Part shown: positions 18,304-27,546 of the stretch, piece by piece
Layout of the letters: every line of letters begins with the position of its first letter
Position numbering within the stretch: position 1 is the first letter of the stretch
Source: Alphaproteobacteria bacterium
GTDB lineage: Bacteria; Pseudomonadota; Alphaproteobacteria; SMXP01
Assembly (NCBI GenBank): GCA_028285305.1
Contig: JANQPV010000036.1
Coordinates: 62,001-126,000 of the forward strand
Reading direction: 5' to 3'
Length of the DNA: 64,000 bases
Position numbers and translations under genes: made by a program
The notes under the pieces: generated by a model
Told to the model about the DNA's origin: nothing
Database searches by the model: none
Seen by the model: the letters and a program-made list of their open reading frames with translations, nothing else

Positions 18304-18504
18304 GTTGAGCCTTTCCTTCCCGGCGGTTTTTATTGCTTTTGCCGCCTGGATCCAAGACTGCCCCGTCCCGCGTGACAAGACAAGAGCATGCCCCAAAACG
18401 ACCAGATTCTTGAGCCACATCATTTAAGAAAGAAAAGTTTCACTCGACTTTTTCGATTCCGAACGGAAGACTCCGAGTCATGTGATTGAGAGGGGCCGAT
18501 CCCG

Positions 18505-19260
18505 ATGAAAGTCCTTGCCGCACTTGCTCTCTTGCTGGGTCTGACCGCTTGCTCCGAACAAGAAGCCGTCTCCAACGAAATCGAGTTTCCCGGATTAAGC
18601 CGTGAGGGAGAATTCGTGCTCGCCGCCAGCTGGCAGCCGGCGTTTTGCGAGACCGCCCCTAGGAAACCCGAGTGCGAATCCCAAACCATCGAGCGATTTG
18701 ATGCCAGCCACTTCTCGCTCCACGGTCTGTGGCCGCAGCCACGCGGCAACACGTACTGCAATGTCGAAGCCGGGATCGTCGAGGTCGACAAGCGCGGCGA
18801 TTGGCGAAGCCTGCCCAAGATCAATCTCGAAGCGTCGACGCGCCGCTCTCTGGAACAGCTCATGCCGGGAACACAGTCCTACTTGGATCGCCACGAATGG
18901 ATCAAACATGGCACGTGTTATTCAAACACCGACCAGCAAGAGTATTTCCAAGAGTCTATCCACCTCATGAACCAGCTCAACAATTCATCTGTACAGTCCT
19001 TGTTTGAGGCCAGCATTGGCGAGTTTGTTTCGCGCGAACAGATCGAGGATTCATTTGAGGACGCATTCGGCGTAGGCGCCGGCGAGCGTGTGGAACTGGT
19101 TTGCAAGCAAGACGGCCTGCGCCAGATCATCGTAGAGCTGAGGATCAATTTGGCGGGCCTCATCAACGACCAAAGTGAGCTAAGCACACTGATCGCGGAT
19201 GCACCAAAACGTTCAAATCGGTGCTCCGGCGGCATAGCGGATCCGGCGGGCCTGCAATGA
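18505..19260 (+). CDS. ribonuclease T2 family lipoprotein
   Basis: 251 residues. The N-terminus is a lipoprotein signal with lipobox L-T-A-C and Cys16, so the enzyme is probably tethered to a membrane facing the periplasm. Both conserved active-site segments of RNase T2 are intact: F-S-L-H-G-L-W-P (His73) and H-E-W-I-K-H-G-T-C-Y (His130, Glu131, Lys134, His135). These cleave single-stranded RNA through a 2',3'-cyclic intermediate. Several cysteines (48, 57, 85, 138 and later) could form disulfides. It may scavenge extracellular RNA for phosphate and nucleosides. A diheme-protein gene follows on the same strand 117 bases later. Confidence 0.9.
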   Translation: MKVLAALALLLGLTACSEQEAVSNEIEFPGLSREGEFVLAASWQPAFCETAPRKPECESQTIERFDASHFSLHGLWPQPRGNTYCNVEAGIVEVDKRGDWRSLPKINLEASTRRSLEQLMPGTQSYLDRHEWIKHGTCYSNTDQQEYFQESIHLMNQLNNSSVQSLFEASIGEFVSREQIEDSFEDAFGVGAGERVELVCKQDGLRQIIVELRINLAGLINDQSELSTLIADAPKRSNRCSGGIADPAGLQ

Positions 19261-19322
19261 GCACCTTAATCGTGCACACGATGGAACAGATTTCGAGCTG
19301 GCATAACTGACCCTCATCCGGT

Positions 19323-19328
19323 TATAAT
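19323..19328 (+). promoter_or_regulatory. possible -10 element upstream of the diheme protein gene
   Basis: TATAAT, a perfect -10 hexamer, lies 50 bases before the start codon of the diheme protein gene and after the RNase T2 stop. The matching -35 region is poor (TGGCAT at about 18-base spacing), so the promoter call is weak. Confidence 0.3.
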
Positions 19329-19377
19329 GAAGATGGAAGCCTGCATATGCAGAAGATGACGCAAGGGAGACGCGGGG

Positions 19378-19998
19378 ATGACAAAAACGGGGATCGGACT
19401 CTTCTTGGGGATCGCAATCATCGCGGGAGCCCTTGGGACCTATGGATTGAGTAGGAATGCCAACGCCCAAGACACCGCAACAGCAGCGGGGAACGATCCC
19501 GAGGCCTCTATCGCAGCCTTCATGCAACTCGCGACGGTGATGGCGCACCCCCGCTGTGTCAACTGCCATCCGCGCACAGACAACGCCACCCAAGGCGATG
19601 ATATGCGGCCGCACAATCCCCCCGTTAAACGCGGCGCCGACGGCAGAGGCGAAGGCATGAAGTGTGTCTTCTGTCACCGCGATACCAATAATGACTCGAC
19701 CGGCGTGCCAGGGGCACCCGATTGGCATATGGCGCCCATTGAAATGGGCTGGGCCGGACTGACGCCGGCCGAACTCTGCACAGCACTCTCAACCGCTGAA
19801 ACCAACGGCGGGATGACTCCGCAAGAAATCGCCACCCATATGGCCGAAGATGCAATCGTCGCCTGGGCTTGGGATCCGGGGATGCGCCCCGGACGGCGGG
19901 CCCGCGAAGTTCCGCCCGTTGATTTCGAGATCTTCAAACAAGCCGCCCACACTTGGGCGGCAACGGGAGCCCATTGTCCCAGCGCCGAGCAACAGTAG
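19378..19998 (+). CDS. exported protein with two CxxCH haem-binding motifs
   Basis: 206 residues. An N-terminal hydrophobic segment (about 5-24, ending near A-N-A-Q) acts as a signal peptide or anchor. Two c-type haem motifs are present, C-V-N-C-H (60-64) and C-V-F-C-H (96-100), separated by a short loop, followed by a conserved-looking W-H-M-A-P segment and a helical C-terminal part with T-W-A-A-T-G-A-H-C-P. It is probably a periplasmic diheme electron carrier. The layout resembles proteins annotated with isoquinoline 1-oxidoreductase-type dehydrogenases, but no such enzyme is next to it. Electron partner unknown. Confidence 0.75.
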   Translation: MTKTGIGLFLGIAIIAGALGTYGLSRNANAQDTATAAGNDPEASIAAFMQLATVMAHPRCVNCHPRTDNATQGDDMRPHNPPVKRGADGRGEGMKCVFCHRDTNNDSTGVPGAPDWHMAPIEMGWAGLTPAELCTALSTAETNGGMTPQEIATHMAEDAIVAWAWDPGMRPGRRAREVPPVDFEIFKQAAHTWAATGAHCPSAEQQ

Positions 19999-20285
19999 CG
20001 AGCAACTTAGACCCAGTAATTGCCCAAATAATAGGCACGCGGAAATAATGCTGGGGACAGAAGAGTCTCAAGGCAGACTCACGAAATCAATCTAAGGCTC
20101 TGTTTTGGCTAGGGTTTTCACCAATTAGTACGGACCAGAGAACGAAACAAAGCGGAACAACTTACGGAAATCTTTAGGAAAATCTGCAAGGGTAGCAGCA
20201 ATGTGTTGCTGGAGTTCAGTCCATCATTGTATCCGTACTTAAGCGGGGATTGTGCGGACTAAAGCAGACCTTAGGAGGTTCCCCC

Positions 20286-21710
20286 GTGGGAAGGTTGATT
20301 GCAGTTTCCAACAGGACCGCAGCGGGCGAGGCGACGGGCTCGTCTGGGGGTTTGGCGGTCGCTCTTCTGGATGCCCTGTCGGAAACGCCCGGTTCGTGGT
20401 TTGGAACCAGCGGCGAAATCGTCAATGATGCCAAAGGCTTGCGCATCTTTTCTGAGAACAACGTTGACTATGAGCTGACCGACCTCACTCAGGAAGAGCA
20501 CGAAGGCTACTATTTGGGATACGCGAACAGCGCCCTTTGGCCGATCTTCCACAGCCGCACAGATCTCGCAGCCTTCGACAACCATGAATTTAAGATTTAC
20601 TCCTCCGTCAACGAACGGTTCGCCAAGCAGATTGCCGCTCGAGTGCGCCGAGACGACACCATATGGGTACACGACTATCACTTTCTTCTTCTTGGAAAAG
20701 ATCTGCGCGACGAGGGTGTCGAAAGCCCGATAGGCTTTTTCTTGCACATTCCATTTCCCGCTCCCGAAATCTTCAAAACACTGCCCGAGCACGCCCGCCT
20801 GGCGCGCGCCATGACGTCGTTTGACCTCATCGGATTTCAGACGGAAAAAGACCGCACCAACTTCGAAAGGTACTTGGTGGATGAATGTGGCGGCATCGCG
20901 GACGAGGACGGGTCGATCCGAGTATTTGAATCTAAGATTCAGACGGGCGCTTACCCGATCGGAATTGATGCTAAGGAGTTTGCCAACCTGACCCAAGGTG
21001 ATGCCGCGCGTGAGGCCGCTGCTCGCCTTGGACGTTTTCTCGGCGAACGTAACCTCATCATAGGGGCCGACCGCATGGATTACTCTAAGGGTCTGCCGCA
21101 ACGATTCGAAGCGATCGGCTCGGTATTCGACAACTATCCGGATTTGCGGGGAAAGGTATCGTTCACACAAATAGCGCCGCCCTCCAGAGGGGAAGTCCAT
21201 GAGTATGCCGAGCTACGCCGCGAGTTGGACCAACTTGCTGGACGCATCAACGGCGACTACGGAGAGCTGGATTGGATCCCAATCCGGTATCTGGCTCGCG
21301 GCTATCGCCGTGACGAATTGGCAGGCCTCTACCGCCTGGGCCGCGTGGGTTTGGTGACCCCTCTGCGCGATGGCATGAACCTGGTGGCAAAAGAGTTCGT
21401 CGCAGCTCAAAATCCTGACAATCCAGGCGTGCTGGTATTGTCGGAGTTTGCCGGAGCCGCTGAGCGAATGGAGGCCGCCCTCATCGTCAATCCTCACGAC
21501 ACGTCCGCCATGGCCGAAGCAGTGGTCACAGCGCTTCAGATGCCGTTGGAAGAACGCCGCGAGCGCTGGACGGATCTCCACCACGCCGTTTTTGATTTCG
21601 ATGCCGCCTGGTGGCAGAAGTCATTTTTGAAGGATCTTCAAACGGCGTCCATGAACCGCTACAAGGCTGTGGTCACGCTGGCTGAAGCACGGCGGACGAA
21701 CCGCCCGTAA
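20286..21710 (+). CDS. otsA: trehalose-6-phosphate synthase (GT20)
   Basis: 474 residues from GTG 20286, preceded by a strong AGGAGG site (20272-20277). This start gives the usual N-terminus G-R-L-I-A-V-S-N-R; in-frame codons further upstream would add 12 unrelated residues. The enzyme joins UDP-glucose (or a related nucleotide sugar) to glucose-6-phosphate. GT20 landmarks: W-V-H-D-Y-H-F (about 132-138), A-D-R-M-D-Y-S-K-G-L-P-Q-R, and V-T-P-L-R-D-G-M-N-L-V-A-K-E-F near the C-terminal half. It is the first gene of the otsA-otsB-GH15 operon. Trehalose acts as osmolyte and stress protectant. Confidence 0.95.
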   Translation: MGRLIAVSNRTAAGEATGSSGGLAVALLDALSETPGSWFGTSGEIVNDAKGLRIFSENNVDYELTDLTQEEHEGYYLGYANSALWPIFHSRTDLAAFDNHEFKIYSSVNERFAKQIAARVRRDDTIWVHDYHFLLLGKDLRDEGVESPIGFFLHIPFPAPEIFKTLPEHARLARAMTSFDLIGFQTEKDRTNFERYLVDECGGIADEDGSIRVFESKIQTGAYPIGIDAKEFANLTQGDAAREAAARLGRFLGERNLIIGADRMDYSKGLPQRFEAIGSVFDNYPDLRGKVSFTQIAPPSRGEVHEYAELRRELDQLAGRINGDYGELDWIPIRYLARGYRRDELAGLYRLGRVGLVTPLRDGMNLVAKEFVAAQNPDNPGVLVLSEFAGAAERMEAALIVNPHDTSAMAEAVVTALQMPLEERRERWTDLHHAVFDFDAAWWQKSFLKDLQTASMNRYKAVVTLAEARRTNRP

Positions 21711-21725
21711 CAACGCTTTCAAAAG

Positions 21726-22436
21726 ATGGTCGAAATCAATCGAAGCGATGCGCTGTTTCTGGATTTCGACGGCACACTAGCTGATATCGTCGCCCACCCA
21801 GACCTTGCCGTGATGCCGCAAGAAACGGCCAAATCGCTGTCCCAGTTATCCAAAAAGCTTCAGGGCGCAATCGCGATTGTCAGTGGACGGGATATAACGG
21901 ACTTAACAAGCCGAACGCCTACAGATCTTTGGCGTGTCGGTGGCCACGGATTGCAGTGTTGCGCGCCCGGTGAATCACCCAGCGCCGTTCCCCCAGATCC
22001 CGACCCCGAATTGGAGCGCGCGTTTTCGGAGCTCGCTGAAAGTATCCGTGGCGCGTGGCTGGAAAGAAAGGGGGCTATCTTAACTCTTCATTATCGGGCG
22101 GCCCCCGAACATGGGGATGCAATCATTCGCGGCGCACGCTGCGCGGTGAGCGATTTTCCTTCTTATCGCATCGAAACAGGCAAGATGATCGTAGAAGCGA
22201 AACCAGCGAACGCAAACAAGGGTCTGGCCCTGAAGAGCATTATGGATAGGACGCCTTTCCGCAACCGCCGCCCCATCGCCGTCGGGGATGACACGACCGA
22301 CGAGGATCTGTTTTCCGCCGCACAGGCCATAGGGGGCATAGGGATCAAAGTCGGCGAAGGCGATACGTGCGCCAACGAACGCCTGGCATCCCCGGCAGAC
22401 GTTCGACTCTGGCTCAAAGCCGGAGCGAGCCCATGA
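21726..22436 (+). CDS. otsB: trehalose-6-phosphate phosphatase
   Basis: 236 residues, HAD superfamily. Motif I is L-F-L-D-F-D-G-T-L (Asp13 nucleophile, Asp15 acid/base); V-S-G-R-D fits motif II; motif III/IV is V-G-D-D-T-T-D-E-D-L-F near 185-195. It removes phosphate from trehalose-6-phosphate made by OtsA, whose gene ends 15 bases upstream. Its stop codon overlaps the start of the GH15 gene (ATGA 22433-22436), indicating translational coupling. Length is normal for OtsB. Confidence 0.94.
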   Translation: MVEINRSDALFLDFDGTLADIVAHPDLAVMPQETAKSLSQLSKKLQGAIAIVSGRDITDLTSRTPTDLWRVGGHGLQCCAPGESPSAVPPDPDPELERAFSELAESIRGAWLERKGAILTLHYRAAPEHGDAIIRGARCAVSDFPSYRIETGKMIVEAKPANANKGLALKSIMDRTPFRNRRPIAVGDDTTDEDLFSAAQAIGGIGIKVGEGDTCANERLASPADVRLWLKAGASP

Positions 22437-24202
22437 GCGATCTCCAACTTGGCGTCATTGGAAATGGCTCCATTGCCGCACTGGTCGATAAGCGCGGGAA
22501 GTTCGTCTGGATGTGCTTGCCCCGCGTCGATGGCGCCCCGATCTTCAATTCCATACTGGGAGGTGACGGACAATTTGAAGTGGAGCTTTCCGGCCAAAGC
22601 GCGGCGTCCCACCGTTACGAACGCAATACAGCAATACTCTATACGGTTTTGGAAAGCGAAGATGGCTCCGCCATCGAGATTTGCGACTTTGCGCCTCGTT
22701 TTCGCCGCAGCGGACGTATGTTCCGTCCCGCCTCCTTCGCCCGGCACGTCCGCCCGCTGCGAGGGGCCCCGAAAATCAGGGTTCACCTGAAGCCCTGCAG
22801 CGGCTGGAACGGCGAGCAAGGAGAACCGGTGCGCGGCGTTTCGCATATTTCATACGCAAATCTGCCCGCTGGGTTTCGCGTCACCACCGATGCGCCGGTG
22901 TCCTATGTGCTGAACACGACGGAATTCATCCTTGAAAATCCGATTTCTTTCGTTTTCGGACCCGACGAACCTCTGACCGAGGCGCCGGACGCTATGTGCC
23001 GCGACTGGCACGACCGAACCGCCGATTACTGGCGGCAGTGGTCCCGGCGCTTGCACGTTCCTCTGGAATGGCAAGAAGCGGTGATCCGTGCTGCCATCAC
23101 TCTTAAAATGTGCGTCTACGAAGAAACGGGAGGCATTGTTGCAGCCCTGACGACATCCATCCCTGAGCATGCAGGGTCTGAGCGCAACTGGGACTATCGC
23201 TATTGTTGGCTGAGGGATGCGTACTTCACCGTCACGGCGCTCAATCGCCTCTCTGCAACCGACACGCTCGAACGCCACCTAAGCTATCTGCGCAATGTGG
23301 TCGCGCACACGAAAGGTGGCCATATCCAACCTGTGTTCGGGATTGGTCTTGAAACTGATCTTTCAGAGGAGATCATTGCGCACTTGCCGGGCTACCGCTC
23401 ATTCGGACCGGTTCGAAATGGAAATCAGGCGGCAGAGCATATTCAGCACGACGTCTACGGCCACGTCATCCTCGCAGCTGCTCAAGCCTTCTTCGATGAC
23501 AGGCTATTACGCCCGGCCGGACTTTCCGAATTCAAAGACCTCGAAGTCGTCGGCGAACGCGCAGCCGCAATGTATGACCAGCCGGATGCGGGCATATGGG
23601 AATACAGAACCCGAGCCAGCGTGCATACGTCCTCTTCTCTCATGTGTTGGGCGGCCTGCGATCGCTTGGCCAAAATCGCAACTAAACTCGGAGAAAGCGA
23701 CCGGGCGGAGTACTGGCGAACCAAAGCAGATCTCATCCATCAGACGATTTCCGAGCGGGCGTGGAACGAAGACAAGCAAGCCTTCGCAGGGTCATTCGAA
23801 GGCGAAGAGCTCGACGCCTCCGTATTGCTCATGGCTGAAGTCGGATTTCTGCCCCCGGACGATCCTCGATTTGTCGCAACCGTTGACGCTGTCGGAAGAG
23901 AATTACGTCACGGACCGCACATTTTCCGCTACAAGGCACCAGATGATTTCGGCACTCCAGTGACCGCATTTACAGCGTGCACGTTCTGGTACATTGAAGC
24001 GCTCGCCCGCATCGGCCGCCGGGAAGAAGCCAGGGGAATGTTCGAGGAAATCCTCTCATTACGGACCAGTCTCGGCCTTTTGTCCGAAGACATCGACATA
24101 AAGTCCGGCGAGCTTTGGGGGAACTTTCCTCAAACGTATTCCCTTGTCGGCATTATCAATGCCGCATCCCGCCTGTCCGACCCGTGGGACAGTCGCGTCT
24201 AA
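22433..24202 (+). CDS. glycoside hydrolase family 15 protein
   Basis: 589 residues from ATG 22433, chosen for its ATGA overlap with otsB. The N-terminal segment (V-I-G-N-G-S-I-A-A-L-V-D...W-M-C-L-P-R-V-D-G) is the beta-sandwich typical of bacterial GH15. The (alpha/alpha)6 catalytic barrel follows, with N-W-D-Y-R-Y-C-W-L-R-D-A near 244-255, the hallmark GH15 segment, and a late Y-S-L-V-G motif. Family members are glucoamylases or trehalases; coupling to otsAB favours alpha,alpha-trehalase or a related alpha-glucosidase, but this is inference. No signal peptide, so it is cytoplasmic. Confidence 0.9.
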   Translation: MSDLQLGVIGNGSIAALVDKRGKFVWMCLPRVDGAPIFNSILGGDGQFEVELSGQSAASHRYERNTAILYTVLESEDGSAIEICDFAPRFRRSGRMFRPASFARHVRPLRGAPKIRVHLKPCSGWNGEQGEPVRGVSHISYANLPAGFRVTTDAPVSYVLNTTEFILENPISFVFGPDEPLTEAPDAMCRDWHDRTADYWRQWSRRLHVPLEWQEAVIRAAITLKMCVYEETGGIVAALTTSIPEHAGSERNWDYRYCWLRDAYFTVTALNRLSATDTLERHLSYLRNVVAHTKGGHIQPVFGIGLETDLSEEIIAHLPGYRSFGPVRNGNQAAEHIQHDVYGHVILAAAQAFFDDRLLRPAGLSEFKDLEVVGERAAAMYDQPDAGIWEYRTRASVHTSSSLMCWAACDRLAKIATKLGESDRAEYWRTKADLIHQTISERAWNEDKQAFAGSFEGEELDASVLLMAEVGFLPPDDPRFVATVDAVGRELRHGPHIFRYKAPDDFGTPVTAFTACTFWYIEALARIGRREEARGMFEEILSLRTSLGLLSEDIDIKSGELWGNFPQTYSLVGIINAASRLSDPWDSRV

Positions 24203-24355
24203 CGGCGAAATGCTCGTTACCGCCTAGCGATCTCAAGGGGCCGTCAGTCCAGACCGCCGACAGCATGCTTAATTCCATGCAGCTTTTTCCTTTATTTGAG
24301 AGCAGCTCCGAAATATATCAGAAGGGTCGGGACAAAAAGTTGAGGGCATGCACGC

Positions 24356-26284
24356 ATGTGCGGGATATTTGCGTGTGTAAATCATCCTCTTGATGAGGAT
24401 GGTATTCTTAAGGCGGTTGAATCCTTGTACCACCGCGGACCAGACGGAACAGGTGTTTACTCCGATCCGGAAGCACGTGTCGGTCTGGGACATACGCGGC
24501 TGTCGATTATCGACATCGAAGGCGGGGCACAGCCTCTATTTTCCGAAGACGCAAACATCGTTGTCGTTTGCAATGGCGAAATCTACGACTTCGAAAGAAT
24601 CCGCTCCGAGCTTGAAGCAAAAGGCCACACTTTTGCGACCCTCAGTGACTCAGAAGTCATCCTTCATCTGTACGAAGAATATGGATTTGAGTTCACAAAA
24701 CACCTAAGAGGCGAGTTCGCTTTCGTTTTGTACGACAAACTGGCCGGCAAAGTTATCGCATTGCGTGACCGTTTCGGGATCAAACCCTTGTACGTACACC
24801 AATCAGGCGAAAAGTTCATTTTCGCCTCAGAGGCGAAAGCCATATTTGCGACGGGGCTTGTTAAACCCACCATAAACGTTGAAGCCATACGCAACTACTT
24901 AAGCATCGTCGTCCCGGAGTCGATTTTTGAAGGCATAACCACGGTGCCCGCTGGCAGCGCAATTGAGATAGACCTTGAAACCGGAACATCCATCACACGA
25001 AAGTATTGGGACTTGGATCTGCCCCCGGAACCGGATCCGTTGGACGACGAGCGTGACTTCGGTGCCGTGCGCCAACAGTTCGACGAAGCCGTCAAGCTAC
25101 GCTTACGCGCCGATGTTCCGGTGGGAGTCTATCTCAGCGGCGGTATCGATTCCGCGATTGTGGCGGGAACCGTGGCAACGTTCCACAATGGACCGGTGAA
25201 GGCGTTCAATATCTCTTTTCCCGAGGACGGTTTCAACGAATTCGATCTGTCCAAACAAATGGCGGACCATATCGGCGCGGAATTTCACTCGGTCACATGT
25301 ACCCATGATGTCTTACTCGAAAATACCGAAGACGCCCTTTGGATAACCGAGTTTCCCTTCGTCAACTTCCACGGCGTAGGCAAACACTGCCTCTCACGAT
25401 TAGCCAACCAGCATGTCAAAGTGGTCTTAACCGGCGAAGGCTCCGATGAAGTCTTTTTAGGCTATGTCCATTTTCAACCCGGCAGCGGCTCCATATTGGA
25501 TCAGTGGACGAACAACAAAAAGGAGCGCAAAGCACCTGATGCACGCAAATCCAAACGGCTCGTCGACGCATTGGGATTTGTCCCCACCGAAGATCATGTG
25601 TTGTCAACCTCGCGCTGGGTGCAAACTCTGTATCAGTTGCTCTTTGGCTTCAAACATACTGCCCGACTACGTGCCCGCCGCGCCATGGACGCACTTAAGG
25701 CCCAGGTCGAGAGGACGAAAACGGATGTCCTTCCCTTAGTACGACGCATTCAGCATTTCGGCATACGGAACTATTTGACACCCTACATTCTTGGCACATT
25801 AGGCGATCGGGCCGAAATGAGCCATTCCATCGAAGGGCGCACGCCCTTTCTCGATCATCATTTGTTTGAACGGGCGCGCCGCATGCCGGACGAAGTCAAG
25901 ATCCGCGACGGCGTCGAAAAGTTCGTCCTGCGTGAAGCCTTCCAGGATCGAATCATTCCGGAAATTCGAAACCGCAAAAAGTGGCCTTACTCTGCGCCAC
26001 CAATCTGGGTTCGCCGCGGCGAACACGCCGAGTTGGACAGGCTGCTCAAAAAATATTGTTCCCGCGAGGCATTTAAGAGAAGCGGAATTTTCAACTACTC
26101 CTTCTATCTCACACTACAACTGGCGTGCCGAGCCCTGTTCTTCAGTGATCGATTCCAGCGCCATATCAACAGTGTGCTGACACTCGTTTTGACGGTACAG
26201 ATTCTCGATCACTTGTATGTCCAAGACTTAGAAGGCAGTTTGGCTAAGCGTGCACACGAGAACGGACCCCAAATCCGACAGTGA
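24356..26284 (+). CDS. asnB: asparagine synthase (glutamine-hydrolysing)
   Basis: 642 residues. The N-terminus M-C-G-I-F-A places the class II glutaminase nucleophile at Cys2 after Met removal; a GAGGG site lies nine bases upstream of the ATG. The glutaminase domain (about 1-200) has R-L-S-I-I-D and N-G-E-I-Y-D. The C-terminal ATP-dependent domain has the pyrophosphate loop V-Y-L-S-G-G-I-D-S and the segment L-T-G-E-G-S-D-E-V-F. The enzyme moves amide nitrogen from glutamine to aspartate, or to another acceptor in relatives involved in polysaccharide or peptide modification. It is 153 bases after the trehalose operon; no exosortase or polysaccharide genes are near. Confidence 0.9.
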   Translation: MCGIFACVNHPLDEDGILKAVESLYHRGPDGTGVYSDPEARVGLGHTRLSIIDIEGGAQPLFSEDANIVVVCNGEIYDFERIRSELEAKGHTFATLSDSEVILHLYEEYGFEFTKHLRGEFAFVLYDKLAGKVIALRDRFGIKPLYVHQSGEKFIFASEAKAIFATGLVKPTINVEAIRNYLSIVVPESIFEGITTVPAGSAIEIDLETGTSITRKYWDLDLPPEPDPLDDERDFGAVRQQFDEAVKLRLRADVPVGVYLSGGIDSAIVAGTVATFHNGPVKAFNISFPEDGFNEFDLSKQMADHIGAEFHSVTCTHDVLLENTEDALWITEFPFVNFHGVGKHCLSRLANQHVKVVLTGEGSDEVFLGYVHFQPGSGSILDQWTNNKKERKAPDARKSKRLVDALGFVPTEDHVLSTSRWVQTLYQLLFGFKHTARLRARRAMDALKAQVERTKTDVLPLVRRIQHFGIRNYLTPYILGTLGDRAEMSHSIEGRTPFLDHHLFERARRMPDEVKIRDGVEKFVLREAFQDRIIPEIRNRKKWPYSAPPIWVRRGEHAELDRLLKKYCSREAFKRSGIFNYSFYLTLQLACRALFFSDRFQRHINSVLTLVLTVQILDHLYVQDLEGSLAKRAHENGPQIRQ

Positions 26285-26293
26285 GGCTTTGTG

Positions 26294-26731
26294 ATGAGAG
26301 TTCTTTTGATTGCCGTGTTGACCGCGTTGATGCCGGTTGGCGCCCAAGCTGAAGACAACCTCACTTTGACAGTCCACGTTGAAGGTGGCAGAGCAAATGT
26401 AGGGAGCGCCATGGGCGCCCTCTATGAATCCGAAGAGACGTTCATGAAGTCAGCGCAGGCAGAGGCGACGGCAAAGATCGATGCCGACGGCAAAGCCAGT
26501 TTGACCTTCGAGAATCTTTCCCCGGGAGAGTACGCGGTCACGGTGTTCTATGATGAGAATGGAAACGGCGAGCTCGACACCGGATTTCTTGGAATCCCGA
26601 AAGAGAAAGTGGGCTTCTCCAACAATGCTCGTGGCCGGATGGGGCCTGCCCCTTATGAGAAAGCTCGATTTGTGCTCTCGCCCGGCTCTACAGAAATCAC
26701 GATTTCCTTGATCAGCGCACAGGACGATTAG
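26294..26731 (+). CDS. DUF2141 domain exported protein
   Basis: About 145 residues. Start is ATG 26294 (a GTG lies just before it at 26291). A Sec signal (M-R-V-L-L-I-A-V-L-T-A-L-M-P-V-G-A-Q-A, cleavage near residue 19) precedes a beta-sandwich with G-E-Y-A-V-T-V-F-Y-D-E-N-G-N-G-E-L-D, the diagnostic DUF2141 stretch resembling a Ca2+-binding loop, then G-I-P-K-E-K-V-G-F-S-N-N. The family is periplasmic or secreted; function unknown. It follows asnB by nine bases and may be in the same transcript. Its 3' end overlaps the convergent DUF4386 gene by four bases. Confidence 0.85.
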   Translation: MRVLLIAVLTALMPVGAQAEDNLTLTVHVEGGRANVGSAMGALYESEETFMKSAQAEATAKIDADGKASLTFENLSPGEYAVTVFYDENGNGELDTGFLGIPKEKVGFSNNARGRMGPAPYEKARFVLSPGSTEITISLISAQDD

Positions 26732-27444
26732 CCTACAGAGCTACTCGAGGGATCTTTGATCCGCCAACCGAACAAAAGCAACCACACCATAAAGACGGGC
26801 TCCGCAAGAAACGTGACGGCGAGAAGTGTCACGTCCAGATCCGGTACATAATAGAGGGCCAAAATGTAGCCGATATATCCAATGCCGGCGATGATCAGCA
26901 ATACGCCGAATATCGCAGGAATGTAGGGCGCCCGCAACACGAGATATCCTCGGAGCAATAGAACGATCCCAAAAAGGATCAAAGAAAATCCCCAGTCAAA
27001 CTGATAATTGCTCATCAACAGATAAATGTGATGATGCAAGGCTTCGGATCCCAAGGCTGATATCACCGCAGTCGATCCCATCAATCGAAACGCCTCCACA
27101 TAATTGAGCACGCCCGCCAAAGCCACAGCGGTATAGATCAGGACAAATATGAAAGCGAGCAACGACAGAAACCGATTGACCGGAGCAAGCAAAACATAAA
27201 ATGCTCCCGCCACGATGATGTCGAAGACATAATTCGTCAGGTAGGACATGATGCCCGTCAGGAGTAAGCCACGGCGTTCGGTCAGATTGGCAATTGTTTT
27301 TTCGACGCTGTCTTCGACAAGCAGAGTTGGGAAAATATAGAACTGCGCATAAGGTGCCGCGATCCCGATGACCAACAAGCCGAAGCCCGCGAGCAGCGCG
27401 GCTTGACTGAGTGACAGGCCCGCATCGGCCGGCATGGTCTTCAT
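26728..27444 (-). CDS. DUF4386 integral membrane protein
   Basis: 238 residues with about six to seven hydrophobic helices spread from residue 10 to 230. The early segments (Y-A-Q-F-Y-I-F-P-T-L, L-L-L-T-G-I-M-S-Y-L, then I-I-V-A-G-A-F-Y-V-L-L-A-P-V-N) and the G-S-E-A-L-H-H-H-I region fit DUF4386. Function unknown; located in the inner membrane. It is divergent from a LysR regulator gene with a 102-base gap, the arrangement usual for a regulator and its target. Confidence 0.72.
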   Translation of the reverse strand: MKTMPADAGLSLSQAALLAGFGLLVIGIAAPYAQFYIFPTLLVEDSVEKTIANLTERRGLLLTGIMSYLTNYVFDIIVAGAFYVLLAPVNRFLSLLAFIFVLIYTAVALAGVLNYVEAFRLMGSTAVISALGSEALHHHIYLLMSNYQFDWGFSLILFGIVLLLRGYLVLRAPYIPAIFGVLLIIAGIGYIGYILALYYVPDLDVTLLAVTFLAEPVFMVWLLLFGWRIKDPSSSSVG

Positions 27445-27546
27445 GGCTGAACTCCCTTTTTCTTGCTAATCCTTGCAATCATGCATGGACAACATGCCTA
27501 TCATGCCGAAATTCACGTCGAAATTGCCTAATTTTGCCATTGTGAT

